A stretch of DNA of 64,000 nucleotides from Euclidia mi (lineage: Eukaryota; Arthropoda; Insecta; Lepidoptera; Erebidae). A program made the translations under genes and the position numbers. The notes below the pieces were generated by a model. It was not told where the DNA came from. It made no database searches and saw nothing but the letters and a program-made list of their open reading frames with translations. Where the stretch lies: NCBI GenBank assembly GCA_944739405.2, contig OX123182.2, forward strand, positions 103,333,279-103,397,278, in the 5' to 3' direction. Below are positions 23,312 to 34,460 of this stretch, in pieces (position 1 is the first letter of the stretch; every line of letters starts with the position of its first letter).

Positions 23312-23349
23312 CTTTTGCGCATAATTAAGTTATTAATCATGCGCAAAAG
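23312..23349. repeat. Short inverted repeat (17-bp arms, 4-nt loop)
   Basis: CTTTTGCGCATAATTAA at 23312-23328 pairs with TTAATCATGCGCAAAAG at 23333-23349 with one mismatch. Confidence 0.9.
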
Positions 23350-23443
23350 AGAAGTTTTGCCAAATTTTCTTCTTCTCGACTTCCGAACGACGCACATCTT
23401 TACTCATCCAGGCCATTTTTGAAAAATATGCTTTATGGCTCCA

Positions 23444-23492
23444 GTACACAATGGCGTATGCTGGCCCACTTCAGACGATCGCCATTGTGTAC
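23444..23492. repeat. Hairpin, 13-bp perfect arms
   Basis: GTACACAATGGCG (23444-23456) and CGCCATTGTGTAC (23480-23492) flank a 23-nt loop. Part of a non-coding stretch of unknown class. Confidence 0.75.
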
Positions 23493-23722
23493 AGGGGGTA
23501 ATGGTATATAGTGGCAGACAATTTATTGTCAATCGTGGCGCGCAATCGGTATGTTGTCGATTTTTTTGAGCATACCTCAAAGGAATCGTGACGGTTTTCA
23601 CACAATCGCCCATTATTTAGTTTATCACCGACCGCAGACCGGGACAGTGCACTTTTTGTTATATGTGATATATAATATGTATGTAATGTATAATATTTTT
23701 ATGCAGTATATAAATAGGTAAA

Positions 23723-23899
23723 CTAGATGAGCCTGCAGTTACACCCGCGTTATTTAGGGCTTTCTCTGCTCCCGTGCCTCATAGCGCGATGTTATATAGC
23801 CTATAGCCTCCCTCGATAAATGGGATATCCAACAGTGAAAGAGTTTTTCAAATCGGACCAGTAGTTCTTGAGATTAGTTCTTTATATATCAGTATTAGA
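23723..23899 (-). mobile_element. Small Helitron (family B), second copy
   Basis: On the minus strand A|TCTAATACTGATATATAAAG ... CTCATCTAG|T. The interior matches 19313-19540 (CGCGGGTGTAAC, ATAACATCGCGCTATGAG, CCCATTTATCGAGG) but lacks the CAAA-rich stretch. Confidence 0.85.
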
Positions 23900-25392
23900 T
23901 AGCCGCGGCCGTAATTACTTCCACGTCCATCGCAAGTGTTTCGCTAGGCAGCAATAAGCCATGCGCCATTTTGTGAACACCAAGTGATCGTGGCCTACAG
24001 TGGTGCATTGCAAAGCATGGCCTTTAGAAGAACATGAACTTTTTTCATAAAATGATATTTCTCCAGCCGTCAACACGCCTCACTGTTCAAAGAGAACTCA
24101 AATGCTTATTGTTCCAGAATAAACAAACCTTTTGTAGGTATATACCTATTTTTTGCAAGCCATAGCACTATTATTTTGTTATTATACATGTGTAGTAATA
24201 TATTTGTAGCATATTTATTATTTTTACATTTGTAACAGTCTATAAGCTTTCTTAAAATGAGATAAATACCTATTTATATTTACTTCCACAAGCGGACCTT
24301 AGAGTTGTCAACAAAAACAATAGGCACCAATTTGTGAACCGACCGTCAGAACGAAAACTTATCCAACTAGTTACTAAAATGACGGACATAATTCAGACCG
24401 AAAATATCCCAAAAAGTAAAAATATTAAAATGTTCGTAGTTAGAACACCGCAGGTAGAGTGCCGCTCTTGACAGATTACGGCGTCTCGTCGGTTGACATT
24501 AAGCTCTACAGAACTCATTAGCTCGCTTGGTGTTTAGAACCTTGGATAATTTGAATACGCAAAGGTTCAGGGAAACAGACTTAACACCAACATTTTAGTG
24601 AACAAAAGTTCAAAGATTTTTTGGTTGTTAATATCGAGCTGTTGTCGTCATTCTCGTTGTTTCTGTAAAATCTAGAGAGTAATAATTCATTATTTTATTT
24701 AAAAATACCTGCTGGTATCGCAAAGCATTAAAATCATAATTTTCCATAACCATTTGAAAGATAAAAAAACTACCTTATTAAAAGTGAATACTGTAGACAT
24801 AAATAATATATGGCTCGAAAGTATCTTAAAATATATAATTTTACCTTATTAATATGTATGTATATCTATAAAATAGAGAAAATGAAAGATATTTGACTTC
24901 ATTCAACACTAAAAAGCATTATTACATAGTCATTTGAAAGATCCTTGTAAATACATTATAGATTATTAAAAATATATATATACTTTTACTGCATAAATAC
25001 GTCAAATACGTGATATTGCTGGTGTGGATGTGGTAGATAGTGGCTACACATAACAGAGAGAATCAAAGAGTTTTGTCTTAATTTAACACCTGAAAGTTCT
25101 ACTTCACGGAGAGTAAGGCTGTCTGACGCGTATATACACTTACTGGTAGGAACATTACGAGGTCCGGACCGGCATACTAATTTCGTCCGCACATTCATAA
25201 TTAATTCTTTAAGTTTGACGACATATCTCTGGAGGTATACCGTACGGAGACTACCGCCTTCATTCAATGGACTTTAAAATCGTTGTATATCTCGTTTGAT
25301 TTTAAAATCATTTTAGATTCAAATAGCAACGTATTGGACAGTTGGATTTTAGACGAATTCGATCGAAAAGTGAACAAAATAATTATATTATA
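23900..25392. other. Unrecognised AT-rich DNA
   Basis: A short minus-strand ORF at 24986-25267 has no recognisable family. Nothing else seen. Confidence 0.6.
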
Positions 25393-25598
25393 CTAGAGGA
25401 CGCCAGCAGCTATGCCTGCATTTTTTTAAATTTACCCCTTTTGGCCGATCCCGTGGGAATTTCGGGAAATCCCTTTTTAGTGCACCCCTACGGTCCCCAA
25501 GAAACATACATGCCAAATTTCAGCTTCCTGCGCCCAATAGTTTCGGCTGTAGCGTGTCTGTCAGTCAGTCAGTAACGCAAGGATTTTATATATTAAGA
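25393..25598 (-). mobile_element. Small Helitron (family C)
   Basis: On the minus strand A|TCTTAATATATAAAATCC ... GCTGCTGGCGTCCTCTAG|T. The body has TGACTGACTGACAGACACGC and GAAACTATTGGGCGCAGG. The same family recurs at 40663-40988 on the plus strand, where the 3' end is expanded. TC start, CTAG end and A/T flanks fit a Helitron. Confidence 0.85.
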
Positions 25599-26296
25599 TT
25601 TTGTTCGACTATGGTCGTTGCTAAGTGTTTTGACTGGCACTGCGCCGAGTGTGTTATTGGCTTGATGTGATTCATAAATTGTTGTTTTGAGTCTTGGTGT
25701 TCATCGTGTCCTTTAGTTCTATGTTTGTAAATGCGCCTAGAGCGGGGGTTGTCTTCTATGACAAAAAAGTGCTATTCGTACAAGTGGATAAAATTATATT
25801 AGGAAGCCAATTTGACCCCGTCTGATTACATATATTATGTATTTTTGAGTATTTATTTTTCTTATATTATTTTTCTTTCTTTTTTGGAGGAGGTATACAC
25901 TTTGTGACGTGGGTACTAGGTCCTGTTTGTAAATCAAAATAAACTGACTGAATCCGCTTTTAGAGTTTGCTCAGATTACTTATTTCAGTATCTACCATTG
26001 AATATCATGTTTAACATCCCAAATCATCCATACAAGGTATTCTTCTGATCTTAATCTTGCGAACTCGTTACTTAATTTAATGACAAGAGTAATTGATAGC
26101 CTCTATGAGAAAGCCTATTTTCTTTCATAGATTTTAATTATATTGAGTGCCTCGAATATTTTTTATTTATTTATTTAATCATTTATGCACAAACAAGGTG
26201 TACATCGGTGGACATAATGCCATATGCCATTCTCTACCTGTCAACCTTAAGGTGGTGAAGAGATGAAAGTGGTAGGTGCATTTTACTATTTAGATA
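25599..26296. other. Unrecognised DNA
   Basis: T-rich text around 25850-25890. No ORF or repeat recognised. Confidence 0.6.
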
Positions 26297-26917
26297 TACA
26301 TACATACATACATAGACTCACGCCTGTTTCCCGGAGGGGTAGGCAGAGACTACGGAACGCCATTTGCAACGATCCAGACATATCTCTCTTGCTTCATTCA
26401 CTCCCATCAGATTCCTCATGCATGCTCTTCTGTTCAGGGTACTTCTCACCTGTCCTGTTTTTAGGATGTCTCCAATCTGATCAGAGAACGTCCGCCTAGG
26501 TCTTCCCCTTCGTCCTGTCCCTTCCACACTTGCCTTATATATCTGCTTGGTCAGTCTTTCGTCATCCATCCTCTCCACGTGCCCAAACCATCTTAGCATA
26601 CCTTTCTCGACGCTTGTCACTACATCTTCCTTTACCTCACAACACTCATCAATTATCACACAATTCTTTACTCTGTCAGTCAGAGAGACACCACACATAC
26701 TTCTCAGTGCTCTCATTTCTACAGCATTTATTCTACTTTCATGACTTTTCTGCCATACCCAACTATCACTACCATACATAAGAGTAGGTACTAACACCCC
26801 TCTATGCACAGCCAAACGTGCCTTTTTGGACACGTTTTGGCTATTCATAAACGCCTTCAGAGCTCCATTCACTCTATTACCTGCATTAACTCTTCTTTCA
26901 ATATCTTCTACATTTTA
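26297..26917 (-). pseudogene. RTE-clade LINE, 5'-truncated C-terminal part of the reverse transcriptase ORF
   Basis: Minus-strand ORF from about 26914 to the stop at 26318-26320 encodes about 198 residues of the region after the RT palm. It contains RLAVHRGVLVPTLMYGSDSW, RSMCGVSLTDRVKN, MLRWFGHVERMDDERL and GRRGRPRRTF, the usual RTE-type C-terminus. The ORF ends YPSGKQA-stop, and the 3' tail is (TATG)n (26297-26312). It is open but lacks endonuclease and RT catalytic motifs, having been 5' truncated at about 26917. Its last bases (CCTACCCCTCCGGGAAACAG) are shared with the SINE tails in this window. Confidence 0.8.
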
Positions 26918-27072
26918 TGATTTAGATGTAACTAATGTAAAATAATATACCTACATACATAATAGGGATAGAATACATACAAGATATATAGTTCTACAAA
27001 TACATACTTATACATATTTATACATAGATATACTTACATATACATAAAAATACAATATACTTACATAAATAC

Positions 27073-30000
27073 TTATAATATTGGATGAGAGTGATGTGCT
27101 GATTCCTTCAATCTCTCAAAAAGAAGCTCTCGAACTTTCATTTTGAATGTATAACGATTTGTGGACAATCTGATTTCAGGAGGGAGTGTATTCCATAAGA
27201 TAATAGACTGCGCAACAAAAGAAGAGTTAACGAACCCAGTAGTGTGACTGGGGCAAGAAAGAAGAAGATTATGAGAAGATCGAAGATCTCTCTCATGAGT
27301 ATCAGATAGATATTGGAAGTGTGAGGTGAGATAAGTCGGAGGAGAAGGAGATTTGAGAATAGAGAAAAGAGTAGTAAGAACACGCAAACACCGGCGCTGA
27401 CGAATTGGTAGCCATTTAAGTTCGGAACGATAAGTAGAGACGTGGTCATACTTACGATGATTGTAAATGAATCGAATGCAGTTATTGAGAAGTTGGTCGT
27501 ACTTATTGAGATGTTCTGCATTCAGGTCATAATAGCACATATCACCATAGTCGATTATGGGAAATATTAAAGCCTGCACAAGCATTGTCTTGGTCCTGGA
27601 AGGCGAGAAATTCTTGAAACGGTATAGTGCTCTAAGAGTTCCGGTACCCTCTGACTAACATTACTCACCTGCGCTTGCCAATCGAGAGTGGAATCGATGT
27701 GCAGGCCTAGGTCTTTTACGGATGCACTGTACGGAATGACCAGGCCATTAAACATTACGGGAGGTAGAGTTTTAACGTCTAATCTATACATTAAGCGGCA
27801 ACTACCTACTATAATGGCCTGACACTTCGCTGGATTAACGTCTAAGCCAAATTTATTACACCAGTCCATCATTGACTCAAGGTCCCTATTTATGTCTGCA
27901 ATGGCAACTGTCACATTGTCCACCCTCGCTTGGGAGTACAACTGCAAGTCGTCAGCATAAAGATGATACGAACATCGAAGATTAGGAGTTAAAAAGTTAA
28001 TAAAAATAGAGAATAGTAAAGGAGAGAGAATGCCACCTTGAGGAACACCAGAGCAAATGTTTCGCCAACTCGATGTAGTTACATCACATGGCGAACAAAC
28101 TGTTGGCGTTCCTGTAGATAACTTGAGAACCATTCCAGTGCATTAGGCGAGATCATGAGTTGGGAGAGGATCGATAGAAGGATATCGTGACTGATAGTGT
28201 TGAAGGCGTTCGAGAAGTCGACCAAAGTCAGCACAATGACCTTAGTGTCCTCCATGCCTGCCCTAACATCGCCAGTCACTTTAAGGAGAGCAGAAGTCGT
28301 GCTATGGCCAGGCCTGAACCCGGATTGCAATGGGCTAAGCAAGTTGTTTTGAAACACAAATTGAGACAACTGTTTATGTACACAGGCTTCGAGCACTTTC
28401 GAAAGGAAGGGCAGAATAGAGATTGGACGGAAATGGTTAGGAAGAGAAGGGTTCGTTATCTTAGGCAGTGGGATAACAAAGGCTTTACGCCACAGGGAGG
28501 GGAACGAGCCGCAGTCAATAGAAAAGTTTACAATATGGGATATAGGAAGGATGAGATGGTCGAGAATCGGGATGATCATGCGGCGGCTGATAGAATCAAA
28601 CCCCACAGCGTTGGATTTAATGGATAGGATAATTTTCTTGACCTCGCCCAATGCAACTGGAGAAAAATTAAAAGCATCAATATTAGGACGGCGAAGCCCA
28701 GCAATGTAGTCAACAGTAAGACGCCTGGTTTAATGATCCAGTTGAGAAGTAGACGTGAAAACTATTTCACCTGGGTATTGTCAAACAGCAATACACAACT
28801 CCTCAAATCACGATTGGTTTGGATGACTTAAACAACTATGTTTAAGTCATCCAAACCAATCGTGATTTAAGGAGTTGTGTATTGCTGTTTGATAATACCC
28901 AGGGTCCCAAGGAACTTCCAGATACTAGCGGAGGAAGAAGAATTAATATTGTTGAAAATATGGAGGCGTTTTCATCTGATTACACCGATTCCTTGCAGTT
29001 TTGTATAGACTCCAGTTCTCGTCAGACCGCTCCTTTTTGAACTTCCGAAAAGCTCTATCACGGCGTCTCATGGCCATTTGAATGCCCCTGGTAAGCCAGG
29101 GTGCGGGAGGGCGTTTCAGTTTAACTCTTCTGATAGGAGCATGTTGATCATAAAGACGTAGTAGCGTATCATTCAAAATTGAGACTTTTTCGTCTACGGT
29201 ATTGGCTACTAATAGAGAAGACCAATCAAGCGCAGCAGCATCTTCTTGCAGCTTGTCGTTATCCATACGCCCAAAACAACGCATGTGCAGAACCTTAGGA
29301 TGGGGTTTAGGAGGTTTAAGGTGATAGGATAGGTAGATGAGGTCGTGATGGGAAAAGCTGGGAGCAAGATATTGGCCATGGGATTGTACCAAGGATGGGG
29401 CTGAGGTGATAATCAAGTCAAGCCAGGTGTCTACACCTTTAGTATTGTGGTGAGTGGGTTCGAGAGAAAGAGTGTGTAGACCGGCAGACTCGATTAATTT
29501 AAGGAGGTTTTGCGAGCGAGAGGAATTGATGGCTAGGTCAGTGTTGAAATCTCCCATGTTAATATGGTGTGCATATTCCGACCCTAAAGATTCCGGAATC
29601 GATTCGAGACTGGAGAAGTAATTAACGGAGGGGGGACAATATACAACTCCTAGAACGGTTTTCGCCCCACTGACTGAAACCTCAAGGAAAAGAAACTCAG
29701 AAGAAGCAAAATTATTAGGCGGTGAAGATAAAAGGATTTTGTACGAGAGTGTAGAACGGAGATATATGGCTACACCACCACCTCTCCTATACAACCTATC
29801 ATTGCGTATAAGAATGAATCCAGGGAGGGGGTAGTAAGTAGAAGGTAAATGAGGTTTCAGCCAGCTCTCTGAAATCAGAATGGCATGAACGTTAGCGTCA
29901 CTGAACGTATCAAACAGGTCATTGTAATGGCTAGGAATATTTTGCGCATGAATGTGACAAACATTCAACATGTGCTTTGTATTTTCATTAAATGTTTGCT

Positions 30001-30091
30001 TGACAGTCACCAAGCGAATCAGTAGCAGAACTAAAGCTGTCGTTGTTTGAAGAATTTGCGGAATCATCAGCGGAATGAAATGAATCATCAT
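27073..30091 (-). pseudogene. LINE ORF2: apurinic-like endonuclease and reverse transcriptase, frameshifted
   Basis: Reading right to left: endonuclease (30091-28943) with HAQNIPSHYNDL, LISESWL, RGGGVAIYLR, GDFNTDL, and SFSHHDLIYL near the end of the domain. Then RT (28651-28079) with HFRPISILPFLSKVLEA, SGFRPGHSTTSAL and DFSNAFNTISH. Then RT continued (28133-27567) with GVPQGGILSPLLFSIFIN and catalytic LYADDLQLY. Then the C-terminus (27585-27073) with KYDHVSTYRSELKWLPIR and SIILWNTLPPEIR. The catalytic motifs survive, but the frame changes between blocks, and a 63-bp-arm hairpin (28771-28902) lies between endonuclease and RT. The family is jockey superfamily, close to the fragment at 20033. 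Confidence 0.88.
28771..28902. repeat. 63-bp inverted repeat with 6-nt loop inside LINE ORF2
   Basis: Arms 28771-28833 and 28840-28902 are reverse complements with two transition differences, loop AACTAT. It disrupts the connection between the endonuclease and RT blocks. Confidence 0.95.
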
Positions 30092-30613
30092 CTACATCCG
30101 AGAACATAAACTAATAAAATAATAATAAAAATATATAAAATTAATAACAAAAATATATAAATTAAATATAAATGTAATAATAATATAGCATAAATTTCAA
30201 AGTGTACAAAGAAGTGCACACACTCTTATTAGTAAAGCAATGCAGCATCACTGCACCACCTGCCAGCAGACACATACAAACAAAGAACAGAACAATATTT
30301 TATGGGGGAAAACTAAACGTAATTGGAAAAAAAAAATTTACTAATTTCCGAACGCATCTTTAAGTGTCACTTCACTCACTGTCAAGTTACGGATGACATT
30401 GAAAACTTTTGTAAACAAAGCATTCAAACCACAGATCTTCAAACTAATTATGTTCATTATGAGGGTGCGAGAAAAAGCGATGATTGAATAACTATGTTAC
30501 CAGACAAAGTTTAAAGTGATGACAAAACAAATGAGTAATTATATACATATAAGAAGATTGGCGCGTTAACATGGAATGATAAATACATACTAATAAAGGA
30601 GACGAAAACAACA
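30092..30613 (-). other. Inter-ORF region of the LINE
   Basis: AT-rich (ATAATAATAAAAATATATAA around 30117) and non-coding, between ORF1 and ORF2. Confidence 0.5.
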
Positions 30614-31382
30614 CTATTTACGCGACACGGTTTTGGTGTTGCCGGTTGCTTCAGGAACACTGGTGTTCGGAGCTCCACTTCCACTGCTTGCTGCTTTCGG
30701 GAACTTCTTGATGAGCCCGCAGAGCTCATCCTCGGCCACAAGCTTGTGGCGGCTTCCTTCTGGTGCTTTAACTACAATGTAGCCGTCCTGAGTCCAGCAA
30801 GATCTCATGCCAAAGTGCTCCCGGGCCTTCCCGAATACAGCCTGTCGCGTCCGGGTCAGGAACTCTTTTATCGAGGTGGTGGAACCTTTTAGGGAGGTCT
30901 TGGCACGCCAAACATCAGACCTGGCATCCACTCCGGTAAACCATACTAGTATTGGCCGCTTGCTGTTCTTTTTCGGTGCGCCAATTCTATAGCACCTTCC
31001 TATATGTGAGGCAGAGATGTCCTTCAGGCCAAGCTTATTTTGTATGATGTCAAGGCTATCCTTGACATCATACAAAATAAGCTTGGCCTGAAGGACAAGT
31101 CTCTTTGTCGGCTTGTGGCACGCCTGAGAAAATGAGTGACTTACGTCTGCGATGTATCTCAACAGAATCTAGTTGCTTGTGGCATTCACTAATTTGCTGG
31201 CCTAGTACTCCAAGTATACTGAAAACAAGCTCCCGGAAAGTGCGGAATTCCTCAGCGACTCTTGCTACGGTGTCCTTGGCTGGGTTCCCACTGGCTAACG
31301 GAGCTTCGAGGGCTGCCATCCTACTTGCAAAGTTCACTTCCAGGCTTTTCTGTGCCGACTCGATATCTTGCAGCTGAGACAT
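30614..31382 (-). pseudogene. LINE ORF1 (RNA-binding chaperone type), broken by an inverted repeat
   Basis: The first block (31382 to about 31130) starts MSQLQDIESAQKSLEV, has a heptad-like region, and reaches RRKSLIFSGVPQADKE, an RRM-like strand typical of LINE ORF1. The second block (about 31075 to 30614) reads NKLGLKDISASHIGRCYRIG, KRPILVWFTG and IKEFLTRTRQAVFGKAREHF...CWTQDGYIVV, resembling the C-terminal domain of baculovirus FP-like proteins found in insect LINE ORF1. It would coat the element RNA. The two blocks are in different frames, and the perfect 37-bp inverted repeat at 31019-31096 lies at the break. Confidence 0.75.
31019..31096. repeat. Perfect 37-bp inverted repeat with 4-nt loop inside LINE ORF1
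   Basis: Arms 31019-31055 and 31060-31096 with loop CTAT. The left arm, read on the minus strand, encodes the expected DIIQNKLGLKDI segment, so the right arm is the inverted copy and has displaced ORF1 sequence. Confidence 0.97.
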
Positions 31383-31390
31383 AGTGATAT

Positions 31391-34048
31391 ACAGATGTGG
31401 ATGCTGTGTGTTGTATGTGCAGGTGTTATACTGGCAGGTGGCAAGTATTTTATCACTTACAGTTAAGTGTCATTAACACAACCTTGATTTTAACTGTACT
31501 TTAGTTATTGTTAAAACAAACTTTGATCACTCATAATGAATATTTACTAATTATTTAAATAAAATTTTACTTTTTAACGATGAAAAGATGTGATGTGAGA
31601 TAATGTTCCTACGAGAAGAACTACTTACACTGCTATAGAAACGTTAGTGACAAGATACGGTAACGAAGAGTGACGTCTTCGGTGATTAAATAGGTTATTT
31701 AATCCAGAAACGTCAGGATTAACTATTCAGCCTACGGATTATTTTTACAGCTATTTTAACTAACTGCCTGAAGAGTAAAGAGACTATAAAAAGAATGCAT
31801 GACAAGATTACTCAGACATTGAAAGGATCTACAAAGTACTTTAATTACAACGCGTAATATTCTTGAAAACGTAAGATAACGTCAAGCAAAATTATTCCTA
31901 CCAAACAAAAAAATATCTAAAGAACAGTAGGTTCTTTGGAATTTAAATCCCTGCTCGGAATTTTCCGGTACATTTAATTCGGAAATTGCTTAACCTAGAC
32001 TCCTTCTGCTAGAGCCGAATAAATGAGAAAAGAACTGTTATTATTCAAAATTAATCAATTTAAGACGAAAGAGGCTTCGCTTTACTTAATTTCCGTTCTA
32101 TTAAGTTTCTCGTTATCTTAAAATGTTGGTTTACATCTTATTTACTTATGAGGGCATTTTGCATAACTCATTAACTAAATAAAATGTAAGCCAAGCTTTT
32201 TAGTCACTCTTTTGTTGTAGCTGTACTAACGTGATCATATCTAATATGTGAATATTCTTTTCGCTTTTCAGATGACTAGAAATAAAGTTGAAAAGCCATT
32301 CAATAACTGAAATTTTAAACTGTTTTCAAAAACATAAATCTGACGTAAATTCCAGAAAAATAATTTGTATTGAATTTAATGAATTTGGATTGGTTTTTAT
32401 CAAATACAGGTTCGAAGTATCCGTTTCGTTCGATTCTATCAAATTACTGGAAAAATATCACAAAAACGTATTGGCAATAAACATGGCGCGCATGCAGTGA
32501 ATTCGAGGAAAACTTTATTCGTATGAACAACACTATACTACATGTTTGACGTATTCGACAAATTTGTTTCGGTATTTCTCTCATGCCATACGAAACAAGA
32601 GTACTCGGACACGGGATTTCACTGCCTCTCTCAACTCTTTGTAAACAATTTTAAGTTGTCAATGACACTATATTACTATATATTACAATTATTGTACAGT
32701 GTTTTACGAAGTGTTGATGTGAGAAAATATTATGTGACATTTTTATTTCACTGCAGAATTCGACAATTAGGTCATATGTTCTTATTATGTGTGCAATGAT
32801 TATACTCCTATTATTAGTATTACGAACGTAAAAGTAGTTTTGTCTCTTACGCAGTTACGACTGCTTGCTGGTGCGTCGAAAATGAATAAATCTTGAGTGG
32901 CTTAGTATTATTTATATATTTGCGTGAAACTTCTACCTATTACCACATTTATCATGATCGCAGTGACATTGCCTCGCTTCAAGATAAGCTTGCTAATTGC
33001 AAACTATGCGTGGCCAGCTTACAGTCACCGCACTAACGGCGAGTTGTAGCCGCATTTAAGTCTTGCTGTTCACTTGGAATTGTATATTTACTGTAATTTA
33101 CGATGGTTTGTCTGACACACAGCGTAACTTTAACCGTAAGCGCGGCAAGGCGTAGCGGTATATGTGAAGGCGCGAAGCTGTAAGTGCATAGACGCCTGTA
33201 GTCGACGCTACTGTACAATCTATGCATGCACTTTTGTGTGCAAGTGTGTCATATTAGTATTGTATCGAGTCATATTAGTTTAGGGCATGACACATAGAGG
33301 ATGCTGTCTTAAAGTGACGTCATGTTAATGTAGAGTTGAATAAATAAATGGAGTTTATCATAAGACGTCATTTTCTGAGTGGCGGTCTTAAGGTTCTCCG
33401 ACGGCCCCATATAAGCTGGAATTTTAAATTGTGATTTATACGAAATATCAAGAAGTCTGGAAGAGAATTATATATATCAAGCTTGAAACAGTGTTTCATT
33501 ATAAGGGAAAGTCGGGCTAATCCCAGAAGAGGGATAGGTGATTCTCGGAGGACATTATACAGCTACTTTGCGCTATCTATTCGTTTATCAGATCATACTC
33601 ATGACTGTGTCCGCGAAACATAAGCCACCAAATTTCTTTCGTATAATTTGGCTGCTCAGAAATAGAACACAAAACAACTTTCAAAATAGTAAACTAAATA
33701 ATATATTATTGACGACAATGTGCCCACAAGAAGTCGATAATTCACCAGCGTCGGAAAATTAAGCACCGTCAATTTGAAAAAAAGCCATATTGGCAAGAAG
33801 GTTAGTTGAAAAAAAGTTAAACCATCGCAGTGAGTCACTTAGACCAAATGTAATAATACCGACGACGGTGCGCCTACCGTACGCGTCGCGAAGTATATAA
33901 AAATGTGAAATCTTAAATCACTTCGTTGCACTTTGGAAAAGTTCTTGCAGAAATGCAACTGCTTCATAAAATCAATTAAAGTTTTAAATCTTTGCTTTTA
34001 TGATGGAGCAAACTGAGAAGATTGAGGTAGATTGTAATCAAAATGCTG
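31391..34048. other. Long gene-poor stretch, nothing firmly recognised
   Basis: Short ORFs (32288-32500, 32542-32799, 33538-33762) show no family resemblance. Around 33030-33365 there is a promoter/polyA-like run (TTGAATAAATAAATGGAG near 33336) that could be a solo LTR, but no inverted TG...CA ends with target duplications could be fixed. Confidence 0.5.
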
Positions 34049-34109
34049 TTTTAAGAAAAATCCTGAAAGAATAAAACAGTGTTATATTCCTTCAGGATTT
34101 TTCTTAAAA
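34049..34109. repeat. Inverted repeat, 22-bp arms
   Basis: TTTTAAGAAAAATCCTGAAAGA (34049-34070) pairs with 34088-34109 with one mismatch, loop 17 nt. Confidence 0.92.
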
Positions 34110-34400
34110 ACGTGTAAAGTAGTTATGTGATCAGATTGATACCAATAACGAGTATTCCTATATAAAGAAAAGATGAGCTATTATGATTCTGTCAAATATG
34201 AAATAAAATCTGAATTAATTTGCCCTTTCAGGAAGTTATAATAGACGATAAACGAAACGTTTTTGTCTAATCACTGTTTTACCGTGAAGTGCCGCTTAAC
34301 GTTAAGATTTTGCGTCAAATAGCCATTTTAGTAATATTTAAATCAGCATTAAGGTCCTAGCTGAAATATCGCTTCGACTGTATTTTTATCTCACTTAGAA

Positions 34401-34460
34401 GCATACTGCTTCTAAGAATACTGCTTCTAAGCATACTGCTTCTAAGCATACTGCTTTTAA
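34401..34460. repeat. 15-bp tandem repeat, 4 copies
   Basis: GCATACTGCTTCTAA at 34401, 34416 (first bases GA), 34431 and 34446 (one T for C). Confidence 0.95.

Larger units (their letters stand above)
26918..31390 (-). mobile_element. Nearly complete two-ORF jockey-superfamily LINE (about 4.5 kb)
   Basis: Contains an ORF1 region (31382-30614), an AT-rich inter-ORF spacer (30613-30092) and an ORF2 region (30091-27073) in the expected order, with an AT-rich 3' UTR down to about 26918. ORF2 carries both an apurinic-type endonuclease and RT. Both ORFs are broken, each with an inverted-repeat scar. The 5' end is not precisely defined. Confidence 0.8.

Noticed and set aside
32288..32500. 70-codon ORF after a TTTTCAG splice-acceptor-like site
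   Set aside because: No homology, no donor or partner exon visible, and AT-rich composition.
33030..33365. Possible solo LTR with AATAAA-like end
   Set aside because: Could not identify matching TG...CA ends or flanking target duplications.
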